64,000 nt of DNA from Lathyrus oleraceus (lineage: Eukaryota > Streptophyta > Magnoliopsida > Fabales > Fabaceae), in contig NC_066582.1 in NCBI RefSeq assembly GCF_024323335.1, positions 88,904,944 to 88,968,943 on the forward strand, in the 5' to 3' direction. A model generated the notes under the pieces. It did no database searches. It worked only from the letters and a program-made list of their open reading frames with translations, and was not told the DNA's origin. Positions 34,655 through 46,044 of the stretch are shown here, one piece after another (the stretch's first letter is position 1; every line of letters begins with the position of its first letter). Both the position numbers and the translations under genes were made by a program.

Positions 34655-37600
34655 GCAAATTTTAGCTAAAACAAATAAATATTACACTGGACAAAACATC
34701 CCAATTTAGGAATGCTCTTCATCTCCGTCATTGGCTCCACCACCACAAACACCAAAGTTGGTGTACATGGGGAAGAAGAGGGACACGACTCAGTTGTACC
34801 AGAACCCTTCCCCTCAACCGGAGAGCTTCCAGAAGAATATGTAATGCTGAGTACATAGGCAATGTAACTCAGATCACAAGGCACAACTGTCTTCTTAACT
34901 CAGATCACAAGACACAAGTGGTAACCCCAGTTGGTGGATTTTGTGCCTGATGCCAACTTCTGTTTGCTGTTGGCTTGCTTCTGGTACATTCTCAACCCCA
35001 GGACTATATTTCTCTCCCCCTTTTTAGCTAAACATTTGTAAAGGTACCCTTCACAAAACCAGATCCAGGCGCAGCTTGCCCAAACCTTAACATACCCCAT
35101 GATTCAGAGAATGGAGTGTTTTTCTTGTGAGAGGAAGAGGGCTAGTGCATTCTTTAAATAGTCCAGCCCGTGCCTAGGAATTTCCGGTAGAAATAAATGC
35201 TTGGTCAAGATGCATTTATTTTTGCTGAGAAACAGTCAGAGAATCACCAACAAAATCTCAGATTATCTTTGAATACCTTTTATAGCTCTTGACTGTTTCT
35301 TTTCCAAAACAGCCGTTCCAGTGCATGGAGACTATTCCATATATGCTGTCAGACACGTTGCACGCGATGTCTTAACATTTCACGCGGCTTTTTCCTGCAT
35401 TCTGCTAGTATTCAACATTTTCCAAGGTTCCTGTCATACCTCCAGTAGAGACTTGACATCTGACACTGATACAGTCAAATTCCCACACTTCAGCAGATGG
35501 TTACTCCCCCTGTACCATACAGCTGTAGCCATCTGGCTTATTCTGATTTACCAGAATTTGACACATCACCTTCATAATTCCTACTGACTTTAAGTTTTAG
35601 AAGGAATTAGCAGCATTGTCCAGGGCAATGTCATGACATTCGGTCAGACATTCTTCAGCTCACTCAGCCTTGACACAGCATCCTGATAGCTGACAAGGTG
35701 CCATACCTGGTTATCTGAGTACACATAGACCACAAGCTTGATGATTACTTGCAGCTTCAAGGCCAGAACTCCCCCTGTCATGGACACCCCACTCTCCTCT
35801 TGAAGATTGGAGATCACCCATGTGCATATCCAACATCCCAAAGTTGGACCTTCACATACTTCCTGATTCATAGAGAATCCAGACCACTTGATGAATGGAA
35901 AACACAAGACGCATCTTCATGTCTTCAAGAGCACACCCTCTGTTCAACCCTCTTAGCTGAACACATTCACACTCTGTGTCAATCTCTCTTCTAACCAGAA
36001 CAGAAGACCATTTCACTGGATGTTCTAACATCAGTTGGGACATCCTTCACACCAGGACAAGGCGCACCATCTGATAGTCTTCAGATATCACTGAGTCATC
36101 GGGTTGATCACGAAGAACCCAGCCATTCATTGGGAAATATACATTTTCATCCCATTACAAGCACCTCCTTTAGTCTTCAACTTACTACTTTTATACTCAA
36201 GAGTAATTTGTGTCAGACTTTCCTCAAGCATAATCTGCTGCCATATGTTGATTATCTTGATTCTTCGAACTCACTTCTGAGGTAGACCAATTGCCACTGG
36301 TCGATTACCTCCTTCATGAATCCTCATATGAAAAGGTCAAATGCTGCTTTTTGACCTCCCCAAGTTTATCAGACTTCTCCCAAAGATATTCTGACCTTCC
36401 AAGTGAGACTAGAACTTCAAGCTTTTTGAAGTATCCAATCTACAACCCTATAGACCTTTCTATCTCAAGTTGATGTGCCACCTCACCAACTAAGAATCTG
36501 ATGTTGAACCAAATGTCACAACATTGTGTTTTGACATCTAGCTGTTGAATTCAGCTCCTTCTTCTGCCACTTGAAAGAACTTCCTCCCTTCACAGAACTG
36601 AGTTCAATGTTCTCATAGACTTGATTATGGAACCAAGTTTGAGTAAACAACCTCCATCCTGCAGGTTTGCAATTAAGTCATCCAAGCTCACACCTTGATG
36701 AATCCCTGCTTCTTCTCCAAAGACATCAGACACTCTGATGTATGAGTCTTTAGAAGGACCAGTTAGAAACTAACCCTTCAGCTCTACCAAGGATTCCATA
36801 TCCTAAGGCAAGGTTGTTTCCATGATGTCAAGACTGATGCCACTAGTTCTTGACTCCACAGTGTGCATAAGCTAATGCACTTCCTTACCTAGATCAGAAA
36901 TAAACTGATCCAAGTAACCACCATCAAGACTATGATGTCTTCTTCTTCTTGTACATACCAAGGCTGAACCTGTTTCTTGCCAGGAAACCTTTTCAGAGAT
37001 CATATGCTTTTGCTGCCCCCAAAGAGATAGATCATAAGCCAATGTACTCTCCTTCCTGTGATTCTGCACAGGGTCTTGAAGAAGTGATGTTCCAACATCT
37101 TTAAGAACATCTGTTATCTTGAGCTCCAAGGATAATCAATTAAACACTTGTACTTGGCACAAGTAGACATTGATCTTAAATCCTTTCCCAATTTTCCTTT
37201 CAGATACTTCCATCATAAGAATACTTTGAAAGTACTCTTCTTGTGTCAACATCTTCTGCTTGCAAGCACCTAGACAATTTTGAAAGTCTTCCCAGATTAA
37301 ATTCACCCTTAGGAATGAGAGAGATGAATTCTTTCTTGCAAATGTGTCACACAACCACCAGAACCCATGTGACCCAGGTCAATAGTCAACCAGACCCTAG
37401 GCTGACCATACTTGAGGAGGTTAACCAAAACTCCCCCTCAACTTAACAATCATGGAAACTCCACACCAATAACCATGCATTGTATATAAATGTCTCAACC
37501 TGACATACACCATTCCCACCAGTGGCAACTAACTCTATGAGTTATACCTATACATACTCCAATCACACCAATCAGACTCCAGCTGACCATAAGTACTAGT

Positions 37601-38675
37601 GATACAACAGCACCAGTCAATGATAAATATGCATTGCTAGAGCATACTACCTCAACTAACCTCTGAATCTTCATATTCTCACTCCTCGAAAGAACTGCCA
37701 CTTCTGGAACGTGGTGTTTGAATAACAAGATTCATGGTTCCAATCCTCTTAAATGATATAGCAATCAGGTTATCCCATTATTGACTACTAACATCCAGGG
37801 GACTTGTCTTCCAACACAACATAGTACTTCAGGGAACAGCTATCCAACCCTGATCGATCAACAGGAATATGCCAAACAGCAGGAGATTGCACAATGTCAC
37901 ATCTCAACCAGCTCAACTTCTAGAGATCAGACTTCTAAAGGTGACCTTCTTGAGCACACACACAGTTGACCCTATCCTTGTCAACTTAGCACACACAGAT
38001 GTCTCCTCTTCCAGGTCAGGAGTAGGTTCCAAACAGAAGTATCCCTTTCTTTGATACCTAACAACATCTGCTCTTCAACCAGTAGCTGCGTACTTGTTGA
38101 TCAACATGTTCTAACATCGCATAGAACATTAGCTCCACCTCCTTGGAACAAACCTTCCTTCAAGGTCTTCATACACCCTACTCAAGTGAGTAAAAGAATC
38201 AGTGATTAGGTGATTCTTACCATCCTGAAGTGAGAACGTCATGATGAGTGGACTTGAGGAGACTCAAGTATCTTTAACATCTTCAGTAGATTATGATGAG
38301 ATCTTGAATCCAGCAGCCTTTCATCCACATGAGGAGAAACAACATCAGAGTTTGAGTTTTGCCAGGTATTATGCAGCGGAACTCATAATACAACTCAACC
38401 TATGAACACACACTTCACCAAATCAGCCTCCAAGACCATACCAAGTTTGAATGTGATTCAATACTGGCACAGCTGTCCCACACACAGGCCAATTGCCACC
38501 CTCCAGAGACAGGTACACACCATTCCTGTCATGAACAGTCCATCCACCAACTTCAAGGGACCATTCCGGGAAATTACAGAACCTTTCACAGGTTCCAGCA
38601 TCAGTACTAACATAACTCCTTGCAAGATACCAGAAAGTATCACCCATGGATTTCATCCAGAAGCAGAACAGGATG
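34655..38675 (-). other. Interior of element H without recognisable coding sequence
   Basis: Both strands carry only short ORFs (up to 97 codons) with no retroelement motif I recognise. Contents are polypurine tracts, TGTCA/TGACA palindromes and mixed-composition DNA that could be degenerate coding sequence or captured DNA. Confidence 0.7.
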
Positions 38676-38690
38676 CCTGCTCTGATACCA
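38676..38690 (-). promoter_or_regulatory. Primer-binding site of element H (tRNA-iMet)
   Basis: TGGTATCAGAGCAGG on the minus strand is the usual plant Ty1/copia initiator-Met primer site, two bases inside the 5' LTR. Confidence 0.92.
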
Positions 38691-38692
38691 AT

Positions 38693-40417
38693 TGAAATTC
38701 TGGTGTAGTCAGAATTCAGATGTTCTACTCCAAGTCATGACATCTGATCTAACATTGTAACTAATACAGCAAGATAGTTATTAATCACTGTACTGATATG
38801 CACACGTTCACAGATGTCACGACATCTCATTCTAGGTCACCCTAAAATGTATGAACACCTGGTGCTGTGCATCAGGAAGAAGGATACAACAGAAATCAAT
38901 CCTAACACTCACTTCTGTTGTTTTCTTCCACAGTTATCAGCCTGATGTCTTACTGTTGATCAGCTGTTACATTGTTCCAGTGTGTGTATCTTTTACTTGT
39001 ATTTCCTGAATTAAAGGTTGACCATGTTAATCTAATTTCCACTTATTAGATTACTAACAAGGTTATTTGTTAGGTACATTAATTGTAGGTTAGTAGTTGG
39101 TTTCCTGGTTTTTCTCTAAGCTGTTGACTCCCTGAAGAATAGCTTGAGAAAGATACTGAACCAGAAAAACTAATCATCCTACACCTTAGCACCTGCTGTT
39201 GGGAATGAATGTCACAACATTCAGTTCGACATCCAGAACATATGCTGATTCTGTTATGTTCCTGTAAACATACTGTGCTAAGTTTGCAGTACAGTAAAAG
39301 ACTACCTAGTCTCTACTTCAGTATCAACCTTCAGTATCAACTGTCAAAACGTCCAGTTTGACAGTTTCACAATGATCCTGTGGCCAGGTTTGTTTTCCTC
39401 TTAAAACCCAGTTTTACATATATACTGAACTGAAGCATAAAGGCCACTTGCCTATTATTCAGTATATGCTGTCAATGATGAATGTCAAGACATTCTGATT
39501 GACATTCAACCAGAGGGCTATTTACCAGGTCTGCTATCATCTGGAATACCAACTAAGTTATGGCAGAAGGATAATAACATACAGAAGGAAAAACAAACAC
39601 AGGAAATTGTTAACCCAGTTCAGTCCAACACGACCTACATCTGGGGGCTACCAAGCCAGGAAGAAGATCCACTATTAGTAGTATCAATTCAGAGTTAAAC
39701 TCACCCGTTTACAACTCATCACTTAATCCCTACCCAATGCAATCTATACCTAGGAACTCCTAGATAGAAACCTCCAGTTTCCATTCCTATCACTACAAAT
39801 ACAATGTAATGTTAACACACCTTGAACTTGCTTCACAGCTTCATTCAAGAACAAAATCACTCTTGCCTACAGGCTTTGAGTTACAAAAACTCTCAGGATT
39901 TACCACTGAGATACACATGGTAACCTTCCCACAGATTGGGAGGTTTACCTTACACACACCCCTAAAATTCATTCTAGGAGGCTTACAAAAACTAGGTTAC
40001 AATCAGCTATTTATAACCTAATCACCCAACTGGATTTGGGCCTTCAGAAATCGCAGCAGACTTGTTCTTTGCTGTTACAACTTCAGCAGAAAAATTCTGC
40101 TACAAACAAGGTCTTCAATCCTAGAATCTCTCCATATATATCTTCATATTTTGAGCCTATATATCTTCTGATTGAGTCTTCAAGACCTCCACATGGGAGT
40201 TAGGATATTCACCAGATATCCTTGCTGATCCCAGAATATATACTGAATTAATTAATTCAGTTTTCTACACATATGCGATGTCACAGACCTGATGTCGTGA
40301 CATCGTACATGACATGTTGGTCCAGATGTTGAATTTCTTCAACCCAACATATTAAAACAACAGAGATGATTACATTATTTGTTTTCTAAAATTAATGCCA
40401 ATCCTAAGGAATCAACA
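38693..40417 (-). repeat. 5' LTR of element H
   Basis: Runs from TGTTGATTCC at 40417 to TTTCA at 38693, with about 0.5% difference from the other LTR by eye. It is followed by GTACT at 40418-40422. Confidence 0.95.
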
Positions 40418-41053
40418 GTACTGATATTGCTTCACAAAGGCCTCGGCCAAGTCTCTCCAGCAGCGAATATGGGCTCTGTCCAGCCTCATATACCACTCCA
40501 AGGATGCCCCAGCTAGGCTGTCCTAGAAGAAGTACATGAGCAACTTCTCATCATCAGAATACACGATCATCTTGCGGAAGTAAGCTTGTACATGAGTCTT
40601 CGGGCAAGAGTTGTCATTGTACTTATCAAACACGGGGACTTTGAATTTTGGCGGAACTCTCACGCCTGGGACCAACCCCAAGTCAGCAACATCCACACCA
40701 AGAGCATTCTGCCCTTCCATAGCTTTCAACCTCTCTTCCAGTCTCCGAAACATAGGGTCCATACCATGGCCCATGCCAAAGTCCTCCTGAAGCAGGCGGA
40801 ATTGATCCTCCTGATCATCATGGATGGGTTGTTGACCAAGGTTGCCATGTGGGATTGGGATAGGCCCCGGTCCATTGGGTCCATTAGCCTCTCTAGCGGG
40901 AGGATTAGCCACAACCTCCGATTGAGTAGTAGGGGGATTCCCCTGTACCAACAATCTAATCTCCTGTTGTCCCTGAGCCACTCCTTGGACCACTTCCATG
41001 AAATGATTCATGCGAATCCTCATCTCAGCGAGCTCTGCTAGTAAACCTTCCAT
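40418..41053 (-). pseudogene. gag: Element C gag N-terminal half
   Basis: Begins ATG at 41053 with a coiled-coil-like start (MEGLLAELAEMRIRMN), then a proline/glycine linker, then the gag core (VPPKFKVPVFDKYN, THVQAYFRKM). TAG at 40525-40523 interrupts it in frame. The frame then continues to the target duplication of H and matches the frame resuming at 32916. It is the structural protein of the Tat/Ogre element. Confidence 0.9.
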
Positions 41054-41518
41054 TGCTCTCTGTTGATTCCTTCGGGTACCGTATCGGTGAATGCCTGAGT
41101 CAGCAATCCTAATTATGGAATACCAATCAAGATGAGAACACTGTGGCGGTACCTATTATGCAAGACATGCTAATGAATATGCAAATGAAATGACATGTTT
41201 ATCAATTTCAAAGGGTATTCTACCCCTTGATTCCAGTCTCACATTAGATAAACAGTGTAAGAAAACCCCAACTAGAATCAAGAAGAAGATATAAACCCCT
41301 AGGAATAGATAAACATGATGCATGCAATGCTTATGATTTAATGTTTATATCAGAGGAACTTTAGAGTCTTATTTGCAAATTTTGGAAATATTAAACGTTT
41401 ATCACATACGGAAATATCACGTCAATTAATATTTGGAAATGTTTTTACGCCAAAGAAGTACAGTCTTGGTAACCAAATACAATACAAGAGAGAAGGAAAA
41501 TGAACATCCTATGGATCC
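41054..41518 (-). other. Spacer between ORF1 and gag of element C
   Basis: About 465 bases, AT-rich and without an ORF. It may belong to the untranslated or intron-like region that Ogre elements have between ORF1 and gag. I see no clear splice pair or other signal. Confidence 0.5.
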
Positions 41519-42787
41519 CTAGAAGCAATCGTCCAAAGCCTTCGAGACCGGAAGATAAGCTGCACGAAGCCTCTTCACCTCCCTCTCATAGGCTGCCTCC
41601 ATATCTGCCTTCTCTTTGGCGAGTCGATCATACTTCCTCTTCCAAAACTTGGAAGGCTGAGGAAGTAGAGAAGTCAATGCATCATCAGGATCATCAATAA
41701 CCTGGTGCTCAAGGAACTCTATCAAAGCATCCTTCTCTCTGATCTGCTGAAGCAACTCCTCTCGTTCATGGATCCAAGCACGCGAACGGTCTTCGTCTCT
41801 CAACTCCTCTACTCCTTGGCTAGGGAGGGTTGAAGGCCCAGCCACAACCAAAGGTGTGGGTCTTGGATATTCATAAGGCATGAGGTACTCGGAAGCTCTC
41901 CTCCTAACCCAAGAGGTATAGGGTTCGAAAGCGATACAGTTCTTCGGACCTAGCTCCTTCCTTCCTTTCTTATGGATCTTGCGCCAAGCGCGGACCATCC
42001 TTCCCTTCAAGCCTTGGGGATCTTTACCCTCCTAAAAGAACACACCCTCTAACAGAATGTTATTGGGTTTATCCTTTAGGGGGAACCCAAGCTGACGACG
42101 TGCCAAAATGGGGTTGTAGTTAATTCCACCGCATGTACCAAGAAGAGGTACATTGGAGAATTCACCACAAGAGTCGATAATCTGCACACCATCATATACA
42201 CGGTTGTACCAAAAGATATTATCATTAGGGAGAGACATAAGTCTTGTGGACCACCATAGACATCCTTTGTTCTCCTTGAAGGCGGGCGTCTGAGGAAAGT
42301 GCGAAATAAACCACTTGTACAACAGAGGCAAACAACACACAATGGTACCACCACCCTTTGCATTCCTCATATGCAAAGAAAAATAAGTGTCACCCAACAG
42401 AGTAGGAACGGGATTAAGAGTAGAGAAAATCCTAATAGAGTTCACATCCACAAACTTGTCGATGTTGGGGAATAACACTAGCCCATAGATGAGAAGTACA
42501 AATATGGCCTCAAAGGCGTCCTCACTCATGGCCTTCCCTTGATCAATGAGGAAATCAGACGGGAGACCTTGAATTCCACCTTTGGTAGTCATATGAGCAC
42601 CAATAATAGATTCATCTATACGCAACAGATCAGCAATCTCTTGAGAAGAAGGAACTCTCTCCAAGCCACTGAACGACAACTGGTCTAGGATAGGTATGCC
42701 CACAAGATAGGCATACTCCTCAAGCGTGGGTAAAAGCTGGAAATCTAGAAAATTGAAGCAACGGTACAGGACATCATCATCCCCCAA
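41519..42787 (-). pseudogene. Ogre-specific ORF1 of element C
   Basis: Two open stretches in one frame (42787-42032 and 42010-41519) are separated by a TAG at 42034-42032. The N-terminal part (FNFLDFQLLPTLEEYAYLVG, later CLWWSTRLMSLPND and LARRQLGFP) resembles the plant-specific domain in ORF1 upstream of gag in Ogre elements, whose function is not established. The C-terminal part has a charged helical region (HEREELLQQIREKDALIEF) likely to form a coiled coil. The 5' side ends abruptly at about 42790 against an LTR-like sequence, so the native N-terminus is probably missing. Confidence 0.75.
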
Positions 42788-44820
42788 AAAGATTTTAAAA
42801 ATAATGAAAATTGGTACATAAATTAATTAAAATAAAACAGAGGTCAAACCAAAAGTCAATTAATGAGACTAGGTTAGAAATAAATCAAGAATAAATAGTA
42901 AATCAATCAAGAAAATTATGAAAAATTAAACTAAATAAGGCGGGGTCAGGAAAAGGTCAAACTAGGTCAAAAATAAATCCAAAATAGATTGAAAATGTGA
43001 AATAAAATTCCAAGAAAAGGTCAGGTTGACCATGAGACAGTGGTCAACCTTCATCCCAAAAATCAAATGCTAACAATAATTTTAAGTCATAAAAATAAAA
43101 TCAATAAAAAAAGTGTATTAAAATGGACCATTTAGAATAAATAATTAAAATAAAATATTAATATTAAAAAAATACGAAAATAAAAATTATATGAAATTAA
43201 ATAAAACGCTAAGAAAAGTGAACAATATTTTTAGGTAATTTTATGGACGAAGAAAATATTTTAAATAAGAAAAAGAAATATGATAATGGAAGGATTAATG
43301 GTGATGAACATGCTAAGCAAGCGTAGATATATCAAAACATGGTCATGGAAGAGATGATTACCTAATGGAAAATAGAAGTGGATGGAATCTGATATGTGAT
43401 GAAGCTTTTCCTCCTTGCCACGAAATTCCAATGCTCCTTTAGGGTTAGGGTTTCAGCTTCTTAAATAGGGTGGATTAGGTGTTCTCATGGGCTTTTTAAT
43501 AAGTGATTTATCCATAAGAATAAAAGTGTGAAGTGAGGTGTAAAATATTGTTATTTTGGGCCAAAATTATGTGAATGGATGTCCAATGCATGGCCAAAAG
43601 AGGTAAAAAACGTGACTGCTTTGTGCAGCATGCTTAGAAAATCTGATTGGGCCAGCTAGGCCCAAAATCTGCCTAGAAAGTCAAGTCTTGGTGCCCACTT
43701 TAAATGAATGTATCTCTCAAACCATGGATTTAAATGAGATGATTCCAAAAGGATGTGAAAGAGGACATGGAAAGGTACAATTGTTGCGAAGAAAGTATTT
43801 TCAAATAATGCCTTGAAGTGCAAGAAAACTGGCCAAGAAGTTTTGACAAATTTTGAAGATTTTGGACTTAGAAATTTTTCTAAGTGTCCGAAAAAAATGT
43901 CTCACTTTGACTAAGCATAACTTTCTCAATTCTAATCCAAATGGAGCAAACTTTATATATCTAGAAATCTTGGAACAAGAGGAACAACTTTCATGTTGGA
44001 GAAATTTTTAAATGGAGCTTCTATTTTGATGCAAAATGGGCTTAAAGTGAGTGCAACGATCATGAAAACTTGCCCTAAATGGAAAGTCAACCATTTCCAA
44101 ATTAAGTAACTTTTCCAATTCCTGATTAAATGATGAATCCATGATCTAACTTTGATCAAATTTCACATGTAGGATCCCCTAGGCATGGATTTTGAGATTC
44201 CACTCTCAAAATGTCAGGATTTGACTTTTTTGGCCCCACAGTTGACTTTTCCCAAACTGTCTGATTCCCGATTCCATTGATCAATTGAAGCACTTCTAGC
44301 TCAAATAAAGAGCTGATTTTTTGTATCTAGACCCTTGTGGACATATGGAGGGCCATGTAAAAGAGTTTTATCCAAAGAATCAGAAATAAACTGATTTTAT
44401 ACCAAACCCTAGTTTTAGGGCAAAATTGATCAGGAACTTATTGCACTGATTGCCAATGGATCTTTTTGAGATAATTGTGAATCTTCCTAGGCCAAGATGC
44501 CTCTCTAATCATGACATGGATGAGCTCCTCTAATTCCAACCAAACATTTCCTGTTGCAGGTAGCCATGAAACCCTAATTTCTGATTGAATCCAGATGAAC
44601 ACTCTGATAACTTTGAATCCTTCACTGATGAACTGAGGACCATAATAAGATACTTGGACCCCCCTGAGACCCTTGAGACTTGTATACTTAGAAAATTAAG
44701 TCCAATTCTCAATCTTGCTTTGTGTGGGCTCCTTCTGTTAAGGAGTGATCGATCAAAACCTGATCTCCATGTCACTAATGTAGTATGCAATGAGTATGAA
44801 CTAATATGATGCTAATGAAG
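42788..44820 (-). mobile_element. Probable truncated Ogre-type LTR remnant
   Basis: This stretch has no coding sequence. On the minus strand it has a TATTTAA box at 43461-43467 followed by a leader rich in AACCCTAA, and an upstream part whose composition and phrases resemble the U3 of LTR A. Neither a TGTAAGACCC start nor a GGTGGCGACTC end is visible. It could be the damaged 5' LTR of element C or a separate LTR fragment inserted in ORF1. Confidence 0.45.
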
Positions 44821-44876
44821 TGTAAAACATAATCCCATGGTTCCAGGAAAAATGAAGGGTAAATTTCTGGATGAAG

Positions 44877-45088
44877 GATATCAATTACCATGTTTGGGAA
44901 ATCGATTTCCCTGCTCCAGTAGCCAAAAAATGCATTTCTGGATGATGGAAATCGATTACCATGGTTGGAAATCAATTTCCCCTGCTCTAGTAGCCAAAAA
45001 AAACATTTTTCATGATGGAAATCAATTTCCATGCTTGATAAATCGATTTCCCCTGGAACAGTCGGCCAAAATACAACATTTTTTTAGC
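44877..45088. repeat. Three-unit, about 70-base tandem repeat with GGAAATCGATTTCC palindromes
   Basis: Units start near 44877, 44948 and 45017. Each has two near-palindromes (GGGAAATCGATTTCCC at 44896-44911 is perfect) and a CTCCAGTAGCCAAAAAA-like linker. No coding sequence is present. Confidence 0.85.
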
Positions 45089-45267
45089 AATAATGTAGTT
45101 TCCTTTACACTCCAAAACAGTTCTAATGCTTGCATCAATGCACATTGAAATCTCTACATAATTATGCAGCAACCAACCATAACATTCATGCATTAAACTA
45201 AGCATTCCCAACCCTTCAAATCAGCAACTTTAGGTTATTCTAACATCCCCCAACTGTCATAACAGTC
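45089..45267. other. AT-rich spacer, nothing recognised
   Basis: Short AT-rich DNA between two tandem repeat blocks. I see no gene, RNA or element ends. Confidence 0.5.
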
Positions 45268-45420
45268 CCAAACTAATTCCAAACCAAATCAAACTAATTC
45301 CAAACCACATCTAACTAATTCCAAACCTCTTCAAACTAATTCTAAACCATTTTAACTAATTTCAAGCCTCATTTAGCTAATTCCAAGCTATATCAAAACT
45401 AACTCCGAACCTCCATTTGA
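45268..45420. repeat. About 22-base tandem repeat AACTAATTCCAAACC
   Basis: Roughly seven imperfect copies of AACTAATTCCAAACC plus a variable 6-9 base spacer, decaying to the right (AACTAACTCCGAACC). Confidence 0.85.
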
Positions 45421-46039
45421 TCCAAACATGTAACCTATATAAACACAAGGGGGAAAAACTCCGAACTTGATCATTCTCTCAAATTACTCATTTCAAATTC
45501 AACTTTTCTCCTCTCACTTCTTATTCTCCAATTCTCCTCCCTACACCAAAGCTCAAAACACCATTAGAGCAAGCTTCACATTGAATTTTGTTATCAATTA
45601 AGATAAACCTCTTGCATTCAACAATCATCCCTACATTCACATGATCAACATCAATAACAACAATTCAATTCAGAATTTTTTAGAGTTGATTCTTGAAGAG
45701 GAATGGTTCATAGTGGAAGTAGAATATTAAAGGTTAGAAGTAGCATACCTCTAGTTTTCACCTCATCTTCTTCATCTTCATCACCTTAAAATTTCAACAA
45801 GTTCCAAGATAATCCTCTGTCTTGCAGGTCGGGGAATTTTTATCCTTGCTTGTTTGCTGAAATTTTGATACCACATTGTAGCTTGTGTAGTGGATAATCA
45901 AAACCGCAGGGTTTGGTGGTTTGATTCTCCTCCATCTCCATTGAATTTAAGATTTTATGCTTAAGGTTCTTGACTTTAATGGCTCAATTTCCAGAATTGA
46001 TTAACTTGGAGTTAGAATGGATGAGGGAGTAAGATAGAA
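45421..46039 (+). other. Unassigned DNA left of element D, with an orphan promoter-like site
   Basis: TATATAAA at 45436-45443 is followed by a C/T-rich, leader-like stretch. No ORF above 60 codons follows. Together with 52974-53985 it is the broken target of element D and could be an old LTR or a degraded gene end. Confidence 0.4.
45436..45443 (+). promoter_or_regulatory. Putative TATA box
   Basis: TATATAAA followed within 60 bases by a pyrimidine-rich leader (TTCTCCTCTCACTTC). No attached reading frame is found, so activity is speculative. Confidence 0.3.
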
Positions 46040-46044
46040 GAGGT

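Larger units (their letters stand above)
32917..40417 (-). mobile_element. Element H: recent non-autonomous Ty1/copia-type (Sirevirus-like) retrotransposon, 7.5 kb
   Basis: Two 1725-base LTRs (32917-34641 and 38693-40417) differ at about nine positions by eye and are flanked by a perfect duplication GTACT (32912-32916 and 40418-40422). The primer site is complementary to tRNA-iMet and lies 2 bases inside the right LTR; a polypurine tract abuts the left LTR, so the element reads on the minus strand. The 4.05 kb interior has no ORF above 100 codons and no GAG, PR, INT or RT motif that I recognise. Several AGGGGGAG polypurine copies and many ATGTCATGACAT-like palindromes suggest the Sirevirus lineage. 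It sits inside gag of element C. Confidence 0.9.
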
